A DNA stretch of 64,000 nucleotides from Maea johnstoni (GCA_963942565.1 OZ012699.1:28453431-28517430); one strand, 5' to 3'; positions 44,421 through 57,128 are shown, numbered from the stretch's first letter. Notes: generated from the sequence alone by a model not told the origin. A program made the numbers and translations.

Positions 44421-44873
44421 CATATATATGAAATAAGGCTTGAGGTGCTGCAGGGACTTGGACCACACTGTTCCCTTCTATAGCAGTGGTCAGAGTGAGG
44501 AGTGGAGAACATCAGCTGCTGCAGACACACCTGACCAGTGGAGCTAAATCAACTAATTCATCCAAATTCATACTTATCCCTTAAGTGGTTTGCATTTAGG
44601 ACTGAGTGGAATTTTAGGTCAGAACTTGCCAAGGTTGATAAATTTACATGCCTTATAGAGCTGGTTGCTGAACATTTTCTTAGTCACAATACAAATATCA
44701 TCCTGGATCTTGTAAGAGGCCCTTGTTTATGTCCTGTATCATCACTGGTAGCCTAACTTTTGGTTTCCAAGGTCGCGAACTTTGAAATTCCTTGTATAGA
44801 TTAAGAACACTGCCTATAGAATGCCTCAGTGCGTCCTATCCTCCTGCTCTTGGCATGAATATATCTCTCTGTA

Positions 44874-45970
44874 CCGTAAAGTCTCGCAAATATCGGACAC
44901 TTTTTATTAATTACGATTTTAGTTGGCTGATGGTGGCCGAAATTTTGTGAAAATAGCGATCAAAGCTTAGACACCGTGGCCGAAATTCGCCGATATTATC
45001 AATTGAAACGAAAGCAAGATGGAAAATCGATCACTGACTTTGTACACAAGAACACAATTTTCCCCCCAAAAATTCTTATTGTCCACCTACCTGACTTGTC
45101 TTTCCTCTGCTATATATACTAATAAAAGAATTTGTCTACCTTATATGTTGTTTACTTGTTTATTCTTGGTGCCGCACGCCAATTACGCATATAGAATTAT
45201 ACTTTGTTTATACACAAGTCAGACTTTCAAAATGGCGGTCTTCACATACTGCGAACGATTGACATGCGCCGGCATATACCGGCCAAGCTACAGGCACATG
45301 GCAGGAATAATTGACAATTGGTGAATCGGTTGCTGACTTGCTGACGACGCCATGCGGCTAATTTGGCGATCGATGTACTTATACACGTACTGATGTATAA
45401 TCAGATGCAATAAGGGCCCCAGAAAAGCATATAATCTTGTGGGAGAGCAGTTTAAAGCAGGCAACTGGCGTTTCTTATCAGAGTGATTGATTACCTCAGC
45501 TGTCAACAGTGGTACTGTCGCGAGCATGACTTGTCAGTTATCAGGTTATCGGTGAGATTCCGGCTCCGGCTTTAGATATCTATACAACCAAACAAACTTC
45601 TGATTATGTATGGGAAAGTTATGGGAACTGGAATTTATCACGATAGCTCAAACACGGCAGTAAAATGTCACCCAATTTGATAACTTTTACTTTATCTCGG
45701 ATCGTGAAACATTCATCATCTTCGCGAAGCAACGCCTGTTTTGGCAGATTGGGGGACTAGAAACAATCGTTTATAATCTTAAATCAATTGCAAACTTTGG
45801 AAATCTAAATGTGTTTTGTTATATCAATGAAATTTACTGGGTGGCCGACATTTGGTGAAATGTGTCCTTTGATGGATTGGGGGTGGGCGAGATTCCCCAA
45901 TAATTATTTTGCAGATGAATTATAGTGGCCGAGATTCCTAGGGCGGTCGAGATTTGCGAGACTTTACGGT
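44874..45970. mobile_element. TA-flanked TIR element
   Basis: 1,097 bp with inverted ends CCGTAAAGTCTCGCAAAT / ATTTGCGAGACTTTACGG and TA at 44872-44873 and 45971-45972. Subterminal words GTGGCCGA(A/G)ATT repeat several times near both ends (44930-44995 and 45840-45955), candidate transposase-binding sites. No transposase ORF. Confidence 0.88.
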
Positions 45971-45972
45971 AC

Positions 45973-48690
45973 TGACACCTGCCAGGAGAGAACTTGACTG
46001 GTGGCGTTTTTGTGGATGTGAGTTTTATGTGTAGATGCTCTGGGCAAGCCAGAGAAATACATCCCCTTGAACCGCAACGCCATAGGCACAGCATGCTAGC
46101 ACCTAGGGTATGTGCGCCTCGGGTTACGCGGTGTAGCCTTGGTCACGTGATCTGATCTGTGCAATTAGCATGCAGCATCCTTTCTAGGTCAGATAGTTGC
46201 CAAGGAGATGGGAGGCAGCGACATTTTATGATGCATGCATAGTGCCCGATCCCGGTCTACTCATCCCAGGTGCAAGCTAATCATGTACTGTCGGAATTGC
46301 TGTTGGTTCGGTTGTCTATAACCCTGCACAAGCATGTCTTCTCTCTGCCACGCCCCTCAGCAGCACCCCGCCCTTGCGTCTGGAGTCTCCACCACTCTCC
46401 CTACCTTCAGCATCTCATTCACTGTGTAAATGTATCTGTAAATAGAACAACAATTGTGTTACATGTACTTTTTCATATGGTTATTTTGTACTGGGATTCA
46501 AATATTCTTTAGTTGATTATATGGTAGTTAATTTGCAGTTGTTTGATACAAATACTATACAATGAACTTGAAACATAGATGGAAGGTCAAATCCAGTTGA
46601 TGTCTTCTGCTGCACCTCCACAGTAGGAGCTACTGCGCGTCTCTTTGAGGGAAAATAAGCATTAATTTATTCATGAAATCTCATGTATCATCCAAATTGG
46701 ACACACCTTACAGGCACAATAATAAAGACCATCTCTGTTGAATTCTTGTTCTTTTTCCCCATTTACAGTTGCCAACCCATTCATGGTCAGAACACTAAAG
46801 ACCTGAAATTACTCAAACCTAAGACCCATTTGCCTAAGAAAAACTAGTCGATAAAGTGCTGATAAAAGATGTTTAGGACAAGTTTGTAAGGTTCACCTCG
46901 AAGTTCAGTTTTAATTCATACTGAAACTGTTACCTGCAGTTATGACCCATGAAGTACTAAAGGTTCTCAGTTTTGAACATAAAAAAGTTCCAATAATTAC
47001 TAGCAACTGTCATGATACATTTGGTTGACCTCAAACTAATCTCTCACAATATTTGTAAGTCACACTGGCAAGAAGGGACTGCCACAAGTCCCAATGCTTT
47101 TTGATTTCGTTTTATGTTTGACTACTATATTCACAGTGATACTTCATTATTCAATCTAGATGTTATGAGTATACATTAAAATGTGTGTGGTCCTTCCTTA
47201 ATGCTTCCCCTTGGGTGCAACATAAATATGGATAATAGTTTTGGTGCGTACATAAAAAAAAATCAGCCATGCAATATTTTGAGGGTACCACTTATTTTTC
47301 ATGGACACCCATCACTCGATACAAAGAAAGTTCATACATCATTTAAATTACTTCATTGCACCTAATATAAACCATACTAAGATGCTTAAAGCATAACTTC
47401 ACTTAAACAAATATCAATTCATACAACTTACAAGGCTCAAAGTAGACTCGGGAATTCCATATGGTCCAATGTTCAAAAACTAATACTAGACTGCAGTTCC
47501 AGCGCAGAAGCATATGGGATGGCAGGATTAAACAAGCTGATTCTCAGCTTTCCAAAAATGTTTATTTTATAGATATCCTGCCTTTGGGATATCTGTTGTC
47601 AGTGAAGGAATTGAAGCTATCGGCATTCGGCCCGGCCGCTTACAGCGGCCGCCATTTTGTATTCGTATATTTGACACCGTCTGCAGATTTAAAATCGTCG
47701 ATTACACACTATTAATACGCTGGCAAATCTTCAAAATATCGTAATTATGTTGTGATATTACTGTTACTTGTCAACTATTTTAGTTAGATATGTACTAAAA
47801 TAACTCACAATGACCAAGGAACAAAGGCATTGGATCGATAATTACTACGGCCTCACTCGATAAAAAAAAGTGTTGCGATAGATTTTGCCGTGGTCGCGCA
47901 CTTCTCAAATCTAAAACAATATCGTTTTATCTTATGTCTGTTTGTTTTGGGCGAATTAGCCGACCCCAATCGCCTACATTCACACAACAACAAAAACAAC
48001 AACGACCAACGTACCGGGGAATCCCCAATAACACGCGACACAAGGATCAACAAACACACGTGACCGAGGGAATCCCCGATCGCTCCGAAAGACACACAAT
48101 CAAAAACTACGTCATTCGTAATCAAACACACTTACGATCGCGACCCACAAAGAAACATACTAAAACCCCATACACGGACTAACAAAATACAACCAATATA
48201 AGAAGTGAAACATAAAACTAGCTAAAGACAACACAACACCCAAACAAAAGACGAAAAATCGATTCCGAACACGACCTACAAAATCACTACGCGCAACCTC
48301 ATTAAACCTGAATGGATCTTAACCTACGCAATAGGTCACTGCGCAACTACCTCATAAATTATGCATGCACAGCCAGAATGACCCACGCATGCGCACTAAA
48401 ACACTACCGGGTCACGAACATTCCCTCCCCACAGAATACATAGTGAAAAAAGGATTCACGACAACAACCTAAAAAAAAAAACCTTAAGAACAAAAATATG
48501 CGACATAAACATAAAAATATCGTATACAACCACCCATAAAAATTAAAAATATTAACAAAAAAAAAAAAAAAACGTAACTAAATAGAGAACATAGATCGAA
48601 TCTAAACTGAATATTACCCTAGGACAGGATTTTGAATTCAGATAGCAATAGGTTTGTTAGTTCTAAACTAACAAACACTAAAAAAAGCTT
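45973..48690. other. Gene-free stretch in the large insertion
   Basis: No gene recognised. A GC-rich palindrome GGCCGCTTACAGCGGCC lies at about 47635-47651, and A-rich runs at 48465-48575. The 47870-48180 stretch has unusually many ACAACAACA words. Small ORFs on both strands lack family motifs. Confidence 0.4.
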
Positions 48691-48693
48691 CAC

Positions 48694-48775
48694 CTGCGCC
48701 CCCATCGAGATTCGATCCGAGTCCCACCGCTCTGCAGGTCGATTTGCTAACCATTACACAACTTGCTACATGTAT
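48694..48775 (-). mobile_element. tRNA-like segment (possible SINE head)
   Basis: Minus strand: an A-box-like TTGTGTAATGGTTAGC, then CTGCAGAG (anticodon-loop-like, Cys type), then a B-box-like CGGATCGAATC. A complete acceptor stem does not form, so a SINE head or tRNA pseudogene is likelier than a functional tRNA. Confidence 0.5.
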
Positions 48776-49042
48776 TCGATATTAGTGCAGACGACATAGT
48801 TGGTCTAATTCAACTTTTGATAGATGGCGCTGTAAGTCAAAGATGTCGGTCAAGACGTACTCTCCACTACAAATTCTTTTCCCATTAAATTTGAGTCTTA
48901 CGGGCGAAGGAACGTAATTAGCGTAACCCTTTTGTGCCGACTGACGAAAACGGCCATGAAGGAACATACTGCAGGGGTCAAACCCTTGTCAAACGACACA
49001 TGCTACTCTAAAAGGGATCCAAACTCCGTATTAATATATAGA

Positions 49043-51420
49043 TAGTTTAATGTGAAATTTCAGTTGCCAATTTGGCTGATGGTAGTGATTTTTTTTTTAT
49101 TAATTAGGTGTACAAACAATATAGGATCAATAGTGACATAGCAATAGTTTTATTTTAGAATTGGGTACAATTCTGACCCCTTAACCCTTATGCATCTGAT
49201 TGCTTAGTTGGTCAATATAAAATGGTGCAAAAAGCCTAAGAAATGACAAACCCTGGCACATGGGTACTCATCTGAGAGTATTTAGTGAGGACTATCCAAT
49301 GAAAACTAACATGACAAGGTTTAAATGGTGTGCACAAATCTTTACGTTCTTGTGTTTTAGACAAAAGTAGACTCAGCAAGGGTCAAATATCTATACTGAG
49401 GAGTAGAGAGAAAAACAAATGGCCAAGCCTATTGCAAGTCATTTTCTGTATTCTCACCAGTCAGGTGAGAAGAAAATACTGATTGATTGCAAATCAAATA
49501 TTCATCATGATATTTGATTAGCATATGATTCTATAAATGTTTGGTTAATACACATGTCAATAATGTGTAATTCATATCATTATACTAAACTGTATGGAGT
49601 TGATATACCTTATTTCTTGCTGGAGGCCTAAAGGATTCAACAGCGTAGCTTAGGAATAGACATCTTTTTATTGAACCCCATTGTAATTTTGCCTTTGAGT
49701 AACTCTTTTGTACCCTTTCTAAGAAATTCTGTCAAAGAAGTCGCATTTAACAAACTCTAACCATTTGTAGATTCAGAACTAACATAATGACCTGTCATGT
49801 TCTTTATGTATTCTTGTTATGAGCATTGTGTAGGTGTTTTAGATAATTTTTGGTGATAATCATTAATGAAACCCTGCAATTCTGACTGAATCATTTTTCA
49901 ATTCCTTGATTTAAATAACTGAGTATTGCCAAATTGGATTCAAGCTTATCTGGCCAAATATTGGATTAAGAATAGTCCCATCTCTTTGTATCATTCCTGG
50001 CCTGGATGGGTATTGGGTAACGTCCACGTTTCTACTCTGGACACAGTTGACCAGTACTTTCCTCTCCCCAGTGTTTCAAGCCTTGATAGCGGAATTCTTT
50101 TTTGTGGAGATATAATAGATGATGTAAGCTACGTATTATCACTTATGATTCTTATAAATAAAGTACATTTACATTGTATGCAAATCCTTTGTTATTTATC
50201 ATTTACCCCTATGCCATTGTTGTCTTCTACACGTTGAAGGGACCATTAGTGCACTTTACAATGCTCTGTTGGGACTTCATGGCTGGGTGGTCTACTTCAT
50301 TATGCATTTATTGATCGTTGTATTCAAACTCCACTTCAGACACAGGATACTTACCACTTATATCTAGAGCTACATGTATTTGGTGGTTATTCCCCTTGAT
50401 ATCCTGATCAGATTAAATGGACGGACCCAGAAAATGTAAATGTATGTTGCCATTTAGCTTATTTAGGGTGGAAATGTGTAAACCATTTAGTAAAGCCATT
50501 TCCCTAATCTGAGAGATTATACCAAAAAAAATTGTTGAAGTAGATTATATGAATATTAACACAATTGATCGGTCATCACAGACCAATAACCATATGGCCT
50601 ATACTATAGTATAGTGAACCTCTGGACACACATAATCTCACCGAATCTAGTCTCAGCGTGACATCACTGGGAGACAAAGACCAATGAGACTCTTGTATTT
50701 GTTTACATTATCGAGGAGGTCGCTCATCCACATGCGCAGAACGCATCTCTTGAGTGGCTTTCTTCATAAACTGGAATAGTAGTCGTGTCCAGGCTGCTGA
50801 GCGAGATCTGCTGGTTGCGTATCAGGTGATCGATATTCCTGGAAGTACGCATGCCAATTGCAAAATATTAAGCCACCTAATTCTTATTCATTCAGATCTG
50901 TTTCTGTGTAGCTTGGAATAATAAACACCTTTTTATTCATCGAAGTGCGTAATCAAAAAAAGTATATTCCAAAGATCTGAGATGTTGAGTTGCCATTACT
51001 CCTCATTTGATCTGCACCAAAACCGCGGGAGAACCAAAACGTAGTACCAATTTCTTTAAAGTTTCAACTGGCATACTTGAAAATGCTAAACTATATGCAT
51101 GTTAAATAGTTTTAACCTAAGATATTGATACACAATCATAAGAGGTGATAGTTTTTAAATTGCTCTGAAGTTGATACATGTATCTGAATGTTCATACATT
51201 TTAGAAGTTGTTTCAGTGGTAAGAACCTATCGGTATGAACATAGAAAAGTTATTTTTGATAGTATACATAGCGGTAGATGAGGTTGTATAGTTTTTGAGA
51301 GTCAACCTCTCTGCAAAGAGGTTAGCATTTCTAGGGTTGGCGAATTGCGGACACACCTTCCAAAATATTTTGAGCATTGCTTGTCAAATATTTATATAGT
51401 ATACCACATTTTGGTTTTCC
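49043..51420. other. Non-coding DNA of copy C after the Helitron
   Basis: Matches copy A 16640-19060 and copy B 27430-29800. Here the frame of 103 codons at 49926-50237 is intact, but its counterparts in A and B use other frames over half the length. Only one of the two internal tandem blocks is present. Confidence 0.6.
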
Positions 51421-51829
51421 TCAAATCTGCCGTGAGATCATCAAATAATTCCAATCTAAAACAAGGATGTAAACAAGTATATGATTTGCCATCACTTTTG
51501 ATGGTGATCTCGCACAGTACAATATCTGCTAAATGCAAGATATACAAGTCAAAATAGATAGATGACATGATAATTTGATTAAATTGTGATTTTTGACCAA
51601 TTGAAACCCTAAGGAGAATTATAAAAGTTATTTCTCCACGAGTGTTATATATCTATACATGTCCCATTTTATTCGTCATCATTTTCTGACAAAAATTACG
51701 TTTGCATATTTTTAATGGCTGCCAATTTTAGAAATATATAGTGCATTTTTTATTTTTTCCGAACTTCCCCGCCTTCTCCCCGCGACGGTTCTTTCCGTTG
51801 CCGTTCGTTCCTATGCGCTACTCGCATTA

Positions 51830-53060
51830 TAATATAGGTGCCGCTACCAGTCTAGTGACTCATGACACGTTCTGCATTTCTATTGGCTGGAGCCTCTGAC
51901 TCTTTGCTTTCCCTAGCCGCATTTGATTTAGCTACTTCAACTTTAGTACTTGGCAGTGTCACCACCTCATCTAAATGCGGCGAAAAAGCCGCTTGTATAC
52001 GTACAGATGATGAACCAATCTCTTAAACACGTTCACGCATTACAAATCGCAGCGTCTATTTTGAAGTAGATACATGTAGATCACTGGGCTTATTGGCATT
52101 TAAGGTAGCACTGGAGAGCAGGATGGCGAATTAAGGTGCCCGTGTCATTTTTGAAAATTGAATATCTGAAAACTTGGCAAAATATGAAGGCGCGCACTTT
52201 TACTTAAAATTCAGACTGTACTATTTGATCATTCATGTCGGTCTTTAGGAAAGTCCAAGGTAAGACCTCCACAGGGGATCTGCACAATGACGAATTTGAG
52301 ATCATTTTTGAATGTTCTCATAAGCTCCAAAATTAATTACAGACGACAGAGTGTGGTTTACATAGTAAATGCTGATTTTCAGGTCCTGTCATAACTCAAG
52401 AACCTAGAGAGGGTTCATATCTGTCACATTTTCGCTGCATGGTGGCTTATTTGGCCAATACAAAATGATGTAAAATCTAGTAAAATCTTTAAAGAAATGA
52501 CTGAAACCCTGTCACATGGGTACTCATTTGAAAGAACTTGGCAAGAGCTGTCCAATAAATACAAGACCCATTTTTTGTCTCTATCCATGCCATTACCGGA
52601 AATGTGCACAGAGCCTACAGTAGGGAGGTCCCAGGCTCCAACATAATTTTCAGAACTAACTTGCCATGCTGGGCAAGTAGTTAATGGTTTTGACTTGCCC
52701 GAAATAATTTTTGGCTTGCCCTAAATAAGTTATAACATATGCTAGAAAGGCATGTATTATTTTTCATGGATTTGAATACCATTTTCTTTTCAGTTTTGTT
52801 GCATTCTTTGCACATTTCTGGGTATTTGGGCCATTCACTATTAAAGAAATATGTATAGTGTTCTGAAAATCAGCTTGCCCATTCCGGCAACTGGAAACTG
52901 AAATGCCTGAAAGCCCTTTTTTCAAAGAATCACTTGTGCATCTGCATCTATATAGGTCAAATCAAATAAGCTATCCGAGGGGCTGTTACACAAAAAGAGA
53001 CAGCCTCACAGATTTCCCCTCGTAGAAGAAAACAGTGTAAAAGCAGTTTTAATGGAGGCA
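51830..53060 (+). repeat. Dispersed repeat R1, copy C, with a private insert
   Basis: Aligns with R1 in A and B, but is shorter and interrupted at about 52632-52925 by DNA rich in CTTGCCC and bounded by TTTTCAGAAC / GTTCTGAAAA. It ends at AGCAGTTTTAATGGA, where A and B continue. Confidence 0.65.
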
Positions 53061-54454
53061 TCCTGGCCAGTCTGAGGGTCAGATGGCCCAAGGTCTGCTC
53101 AGGTTGCCTGACTAAGCAGGCCTGACTAATCAAGCACCTGCCAAGACTTAGGGAGCGTCTGTAAGCATCATAACAGACGCTCCTAATGTCCTGGCATTTA
53201 TTTCATAGAATGATACATTTAAGCCATGAAAAGTGTAGATATATTGAAATGTATGTTTTTCTTTATAACTAATTACACATAACTTTGATATATTATGTGT
53301 ACTCAGTATATTATTAGTCTATATGACCAATGCAGGGGGAAAAAGCATATATTTCCAAAATCTTAATATGCTAGTGAACCATAACATTAGATTCTCTTTT
53401 TTATACAAGTCAGTTTTCATTTAATCTCTTAAATTTTCATTTTATCTCTCTCATTACATTTGCCATGTAAAGCTGAAATAAAACATTGACTCAAATCAAG
53501 AATTTTGTTCTAACCATCACAACTGATTTGTGGTGACAGCTGAAGGGGATAAACAGTTGATCAATCGAAAGCCCTGAAAGTGTCCTTTCCAATGATACCA
53601 CTGTTGTTATTCTTCCGAAGTTCACCAGAAAATGTAACACTCAGATGCGCTATTCCCCAGCGGAAAAATGGCTAGAATTTAGATAAAGCTATCAGCATGC
53701 ATTCTTCTGAACAAAACGATGCAAGAAAGCATCATTAAAAGATAGCTTCATTCATGCTACTTTCGTTAAAGACTTTGGTAAAGCGCACAATATTGCGTCT
53801 CCAACAGCAATGCATGCAGTTCATGCATGTGCACCTAGGAAAGGCAAGACATTGAGCAACATCATTATTGCTCTGTCCCGATAACTGCTCAAAACATCAA
53901 AATATGATTTTAAAAGAAGTAGAACAGACTGAAGAGCAACATTTTTCTTGATTATACTAACATAGTCATCAAATCAAGCATTCACATTAACCGTCATCAT
54001 AAAGCACATTCTTTTTAAGTTGTTGCCAAAAGCATTGCACTATCAAAGAAGGAAAATATGCACATATTTTTATGGAAGAAAAATGTTTTTCATTTCAAAA
54101 AAAACCTACCATACTGGTACTTAAAAGCATTTTTCTAGAGGTTATTGAGGGAGTGAACAGTTTATTGTTGCTGAGAGGAGACTGCGAGAAATAGAATATT
54201 AGATTAAGAATAATATTGGTGACAACACATATGTGCTCGAAATATATCTGAATTATAACAATCAGAAGAATCAAGTACTCTTTTTTATTTTTGAATAGTA
54301 GTCAAAAAATGTTTTCAAAAATTAACAACCATATTTCTCCTATTCTCCACTCCAAGTAACAAACAATGTGACAAAAAATGAGCGAGTTATGTGCTCCAAT
54401 GACAAGAGTGGAATTCTGTTTTCATTGTTTTGACAATTCTATCTGCTTTTTCAG

Positions 54455-54876
54455 GTGCCTGATATGAAGGTGGATCATCCAACCACTGTGTGACAAAGTC
54501 CAAGTTAAAAGTTCATCGTTTCAGCATCTTGGAGAGATTTATCAGGTGTCGGACTTTATTTTAACAATTTACTTTAACAAGGGAGCAATCGTTTTCAAGG
54601 ATGGCAAGGATAATTCTCCAGCTATTTACCCATTCATACCTGCCTCAGTCCTAAAAGGTCCTATAACTTAGGTGATATCTCAATTCTGCAAGACATCTCT
54701 TTAAGAAATCTTATGGAACCTAAATGTTGACTCTCAAATCTTATTCCCATCTTAGTCTCAATAGACCATAGCATCCGGAAATCAATGGCCAGGGAAACTT
54801 AACTGACATTATAGGTTTATTATACAACTAGGGAGGCAGAGTTAATAAGTGAAGTCGTCTTTGATTAACACTTACC
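54455..54876 (+). other. Conserved leader exon of zinc-finger gene D
   Basis: Acceptor AG at 54453-54454 (CTATCTGCTTTTTCAG), followed by GTGCCTGATATGAAGGTGG. A deletion of about 35 bases after CACTGTGTGACA, relative to A-C, breaks the short reading frame, supporting a non-coding leader. Confidence 0.5.
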
Positions 54877-56622
54877 ATGTCTTCAGAAGTGATAAATCAA
54901 AAGGATGGGGACAAAGGGGAAAGACCCTTTTCTGAAGCATTTAAACAGTCTACTACTCGCATACAGCTTAAGAGGAAACACAGTGTGGAAAGACCCTTCC
55001 AATGCAATGAATGTGAAAAGGCATTTAAAAGATCTTTTACTCTGGTAGAGCATAAGAGGATACACAGTGTGGAAAGACCCTTCCAATGCAATGAATGTAA
55101 AAAGACATTTAAAAGATCCTTTACTCTCGCACAGCATAAGAGGATACACAGTGGAGAAAGAGCCTTCCAATGCAATGTATGTGACAAGGCCTTCTTAGAT
55201 TCTTCTAGTCTGGTAAAGCATAAGAGGATACATAGTGGGGAAAGACCCTTCCAGTGCAATGAATGTGATAAGGCATACAAAGCTTCTTCTAGTCTAACAA
55301 AGCATAAGAGGATGCACAGTGGGGAAAGACCCTTCCAGTGCAATGTGTGTGACAAGGCATTCAGACAGTCTAATTGTCTGGCAAGGCATAAGATGATACA
55401 CAGTGGGGAAAAACCCTTCCACTGCAATGAATGTGACAAGGCATTCATACAGTCTTCGGGTTTGGTGCGGCATAAGAGGATACACATTGGGGAAAGACCC
55501 TTCCTGTGCAATGTATGTGAAAAGACATTCATACGGTCTTCTGATTTAACAATGCATAAGAGGATGCACAGTGGGGAAAGACCCTTCCAGTGCAATGAAT
55601 GTGACAAGGCATTCACACGCCATTATGGTCTGGTAAGGCATAAGATGATACACAGTGGGGATAGACTCTTCCAGTGCAATGTATGTGACAAGGCATTCAC
55701 AGAGTCTTCTTGTCTGGAAAGGCATAAGAGAATACATAGTGGGGAAAACCCCTTCCAGTGCAATATATGTGACAAGACATTCTCACACACGACTAGTCTA
55801 GTAAAGCACAAGAGTATACACATTGGGGAAAGACCATTCCCATGCAATGAATTTGACAAGGTATCAGAACCAAGGCAATGGATTGTCGTTAAAGGAGAGT
55901 GTGTCCAAGTGAAGCAAGAGTTGAAGGAAAATGCTAGCAGCACGTTAGTAAAACAGGAAAACCATGTTGTTGAAGGAGAGTGTGTCCCTGTGAAGCAAGA
56001 GTTGGAGGAAAATGCTAGCACCATATTAGTAAAACAGGAAAACCATGTTGTTGAAGGACAGTGTGTCCCTGTGAAGCAAGAGTTGGAGGAAAATTATAGC
56101 AGCATATTATTAAAACAGGAAAACCATGTTGTTGAAGGACAGTGTGTCCATATAAAGCAGGAGTTGGAGGAAAATGCTAGCAGCATATTAGTCAAACAGG
56201 AAAACCATTTTGTTGAAGGACAGTGTGTCCCTGTGAAGCAAGAGTTGGAGGAAAATGCTAGCAGCATATTAGTAAAACAGGAAAACCATGTTGTGGAAGG
56301 ACAGTGTTTTACTATAAAGCAAGAGTTGGTGGGAAATGCTAATAGCATAATAGTAAAAAAGGAAAACCATGTTATTAAAGGCCAATGTCTCCGGATGAAG
56401 CAAGAGTTGGCGGAAAATGCTTATAGCATATTAGTGACACAGGAAAACGTTGTTGATGAAGGACAGTGTCTCCTGATAAAGCAAGAGTTGGAGGAAAATG
56501 CTAATAGTATAATTGTGAAACAGGAAAACCATGTTGTTAAAGGACGGTGTGTCCCTATAAAGAAAGAGTTTGAGGTAAATGCTAGCAGCATTTTAGTAAA
56601 ACAGGAAATTCTTGATGTCTGA
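54877..56622 (+). CDS. C2H2 zinc-finger protein with SUMO-motif repeat tail, paralogue D
   Basis: 581 residues, the shortest paralogue. It has the shared N-terminus MSSEVINQKDGDKGERPF and the cysteine-less first finger. Ten canonical C2H2 fingers follow (about residues 40-315), with some unusual linkers (HSVERPF, HIGERPF, HSGENPF). An eleventh is cut short: NEFDKV runs straight into SEPRQWIVVKGE, so a deletion removed the last fingers and the HKTEQQF spacer present in the other copies. From about residue 337 come nine tail repeats with about 17 [VILM]KxE sites; one site is lost as VTQE. The ORF ends SSILVKQEILDV then TGA. That end matches decayed sequence after the stops of A-C, so D appears to keep the ancestral C-terminus. 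Expected role as for the other paralogues: nuclear, DNA-binding, probably SUMO-modified. Confidence 0.9.
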   Translation: MSSEVINQKDGDKGERPFSEAFKQSTTRIQLKRKHSVERPFQCNECEKAFKRSFTLVEHKRIHSVERPFQCNECKKTFKRSFTLAQHKRIHSGERAFQCNVCDKAFLDSSSLVKHKRIHSGERPFQCNECDKAYKASSSLTKHKRMHSGERPFQCNVCDKAFRQSNCLARHKMIHSGEKPFHCNECDKAFIQSSGLVRHKRIHIGERPFLCNVCEKTFIRSSDLTMHKRMHSGERPFQCNECDKAFTRHYGLVRHKMIHSGDRLFQCNVCDKAFTESSCLERHKRIHSGENPFQCNICDKTFSHTTSLVKHKSIHIGERPFPCNEFDKVSEPRQWIVVKGECVQVKQELKENASSTLVKQENHVVEGECVPVKQELEENASTILVKQENHVVEGQCVPVKQELEENYSSILLKQENHVVEGQCVHIKQELEENASSILVKQENHFVEGQCVPVKQELEENASSILVKQENHVVEGQCFTIKQELVGNANSIIVKKENHVIKGQCLRMKQELAENAYSILVTQENVVDEGQCLLIKQELEENANSIIVKQENHVVKGRCVPIKKEFEVNASSILVKQEILDV

Positions 56623-56683
56623 CATGACCTATTGACTTATAGATAAAGTAGTACTCAACGTACACCAGTGGCCAACCTAAATA

Positions 56684-57128
56684 CCGTATTCGCCCGATTA
56701 TGCGCACATACCCAAATAAGCGCACAGCCCCTATTTTTCACTGTTAGAGGAGGAACGGGCTGCGCAAATGTCATGAAAAACCTCGTAAAACTTCCCCCCA
56801 GAAGAAGTATGAAAAGCGAAATCACATACCTTTCCTCTTGCCGTGTCTGCAAACCAGCACTGAATATCGCCATTTCAGCAGTTCCTTCACGCTCTCACTG
56901 TTGATATTCGCCGCATGATTGTACTATTGACCAAATAAAGATCTCATTACATGCAGTATAGTTGCGGCACGCACGCTGAACAGCGAGAGCTCATAACTGC
57001 AATAATGGCCAGACACTACAATTGGCTATTATTCGGGTGTGCGGTAAAACGGAAGACTGCCAATAACCCTTCTACAGAAAACTTGCCCAACCTCTACCCA
57101 TTCTGTGCGGTTAATCGGGCAAATAGGG
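56684..57128. mobile_element. MITE with TA duplication, private to copy D
   Basis: 445 bp with ends CCGTATTCGCCCGATTATGC and, mirrored from the right, CCCTATTTGCCCGATTAACC. TA at 56682-56683 and 57129-57130. The empty site CCTAAATAATCACCTGGG is in copy A (about 16376) and copy C (39278). Confidence 0.92.

Larger units (their letters stand above)
39518..49042 (-). mobile_element. 9.5-kb Helitron-bounded insertion in copy C
   Basis: On the minus strand the insertion starts TCTATATATTAATACGGAG (plus 49042 leftward) after A. It ends CCGTGC-AGC-GCACGG, GGAGCTG, CTAG (at plus 39518) before T. These are Helitron termini, and both resemble the smaller Helitron in copy B. Copies A (AAGGTAGATAGTTAGATG, about 16632) and B carry the empty site, split exactly between A and T. 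The body (9,525 bp) has no Rep/helicase ORF. It holds a minisatellite, nested TIR elements, a LINE endonuclease fragment, a (TA)n run and a tRNA-like segment. Either one large Helitron moved with this cargo, or a smaller one was later swollen by insertions. Confidence 0.85.
35747..54353 (+). repeat. Tandem segmental duplication, copy C
   Basis: Same order as A and B but enlarged by the 9.5-kb Helitron insertion at 39518-49042. It lacks the second internal tandem block, the G/C-capped MITE and the GTTTCCTAT element. It contains a private piece at about 52632-52925 with repeated CTTGCCC words. Confidence 0.88.

Noticed and set aside
44223-44530. Ile-Tyr repeat proteins on both strands
   Set aside because: Translations of the (TA)n run.
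48694-48775. Functional tRNA-Cys gene
   Set aside because: Box-like motifs and a GCA-like loop are present, but the stems do not pair well. Reported as a SINE-like segment instead.
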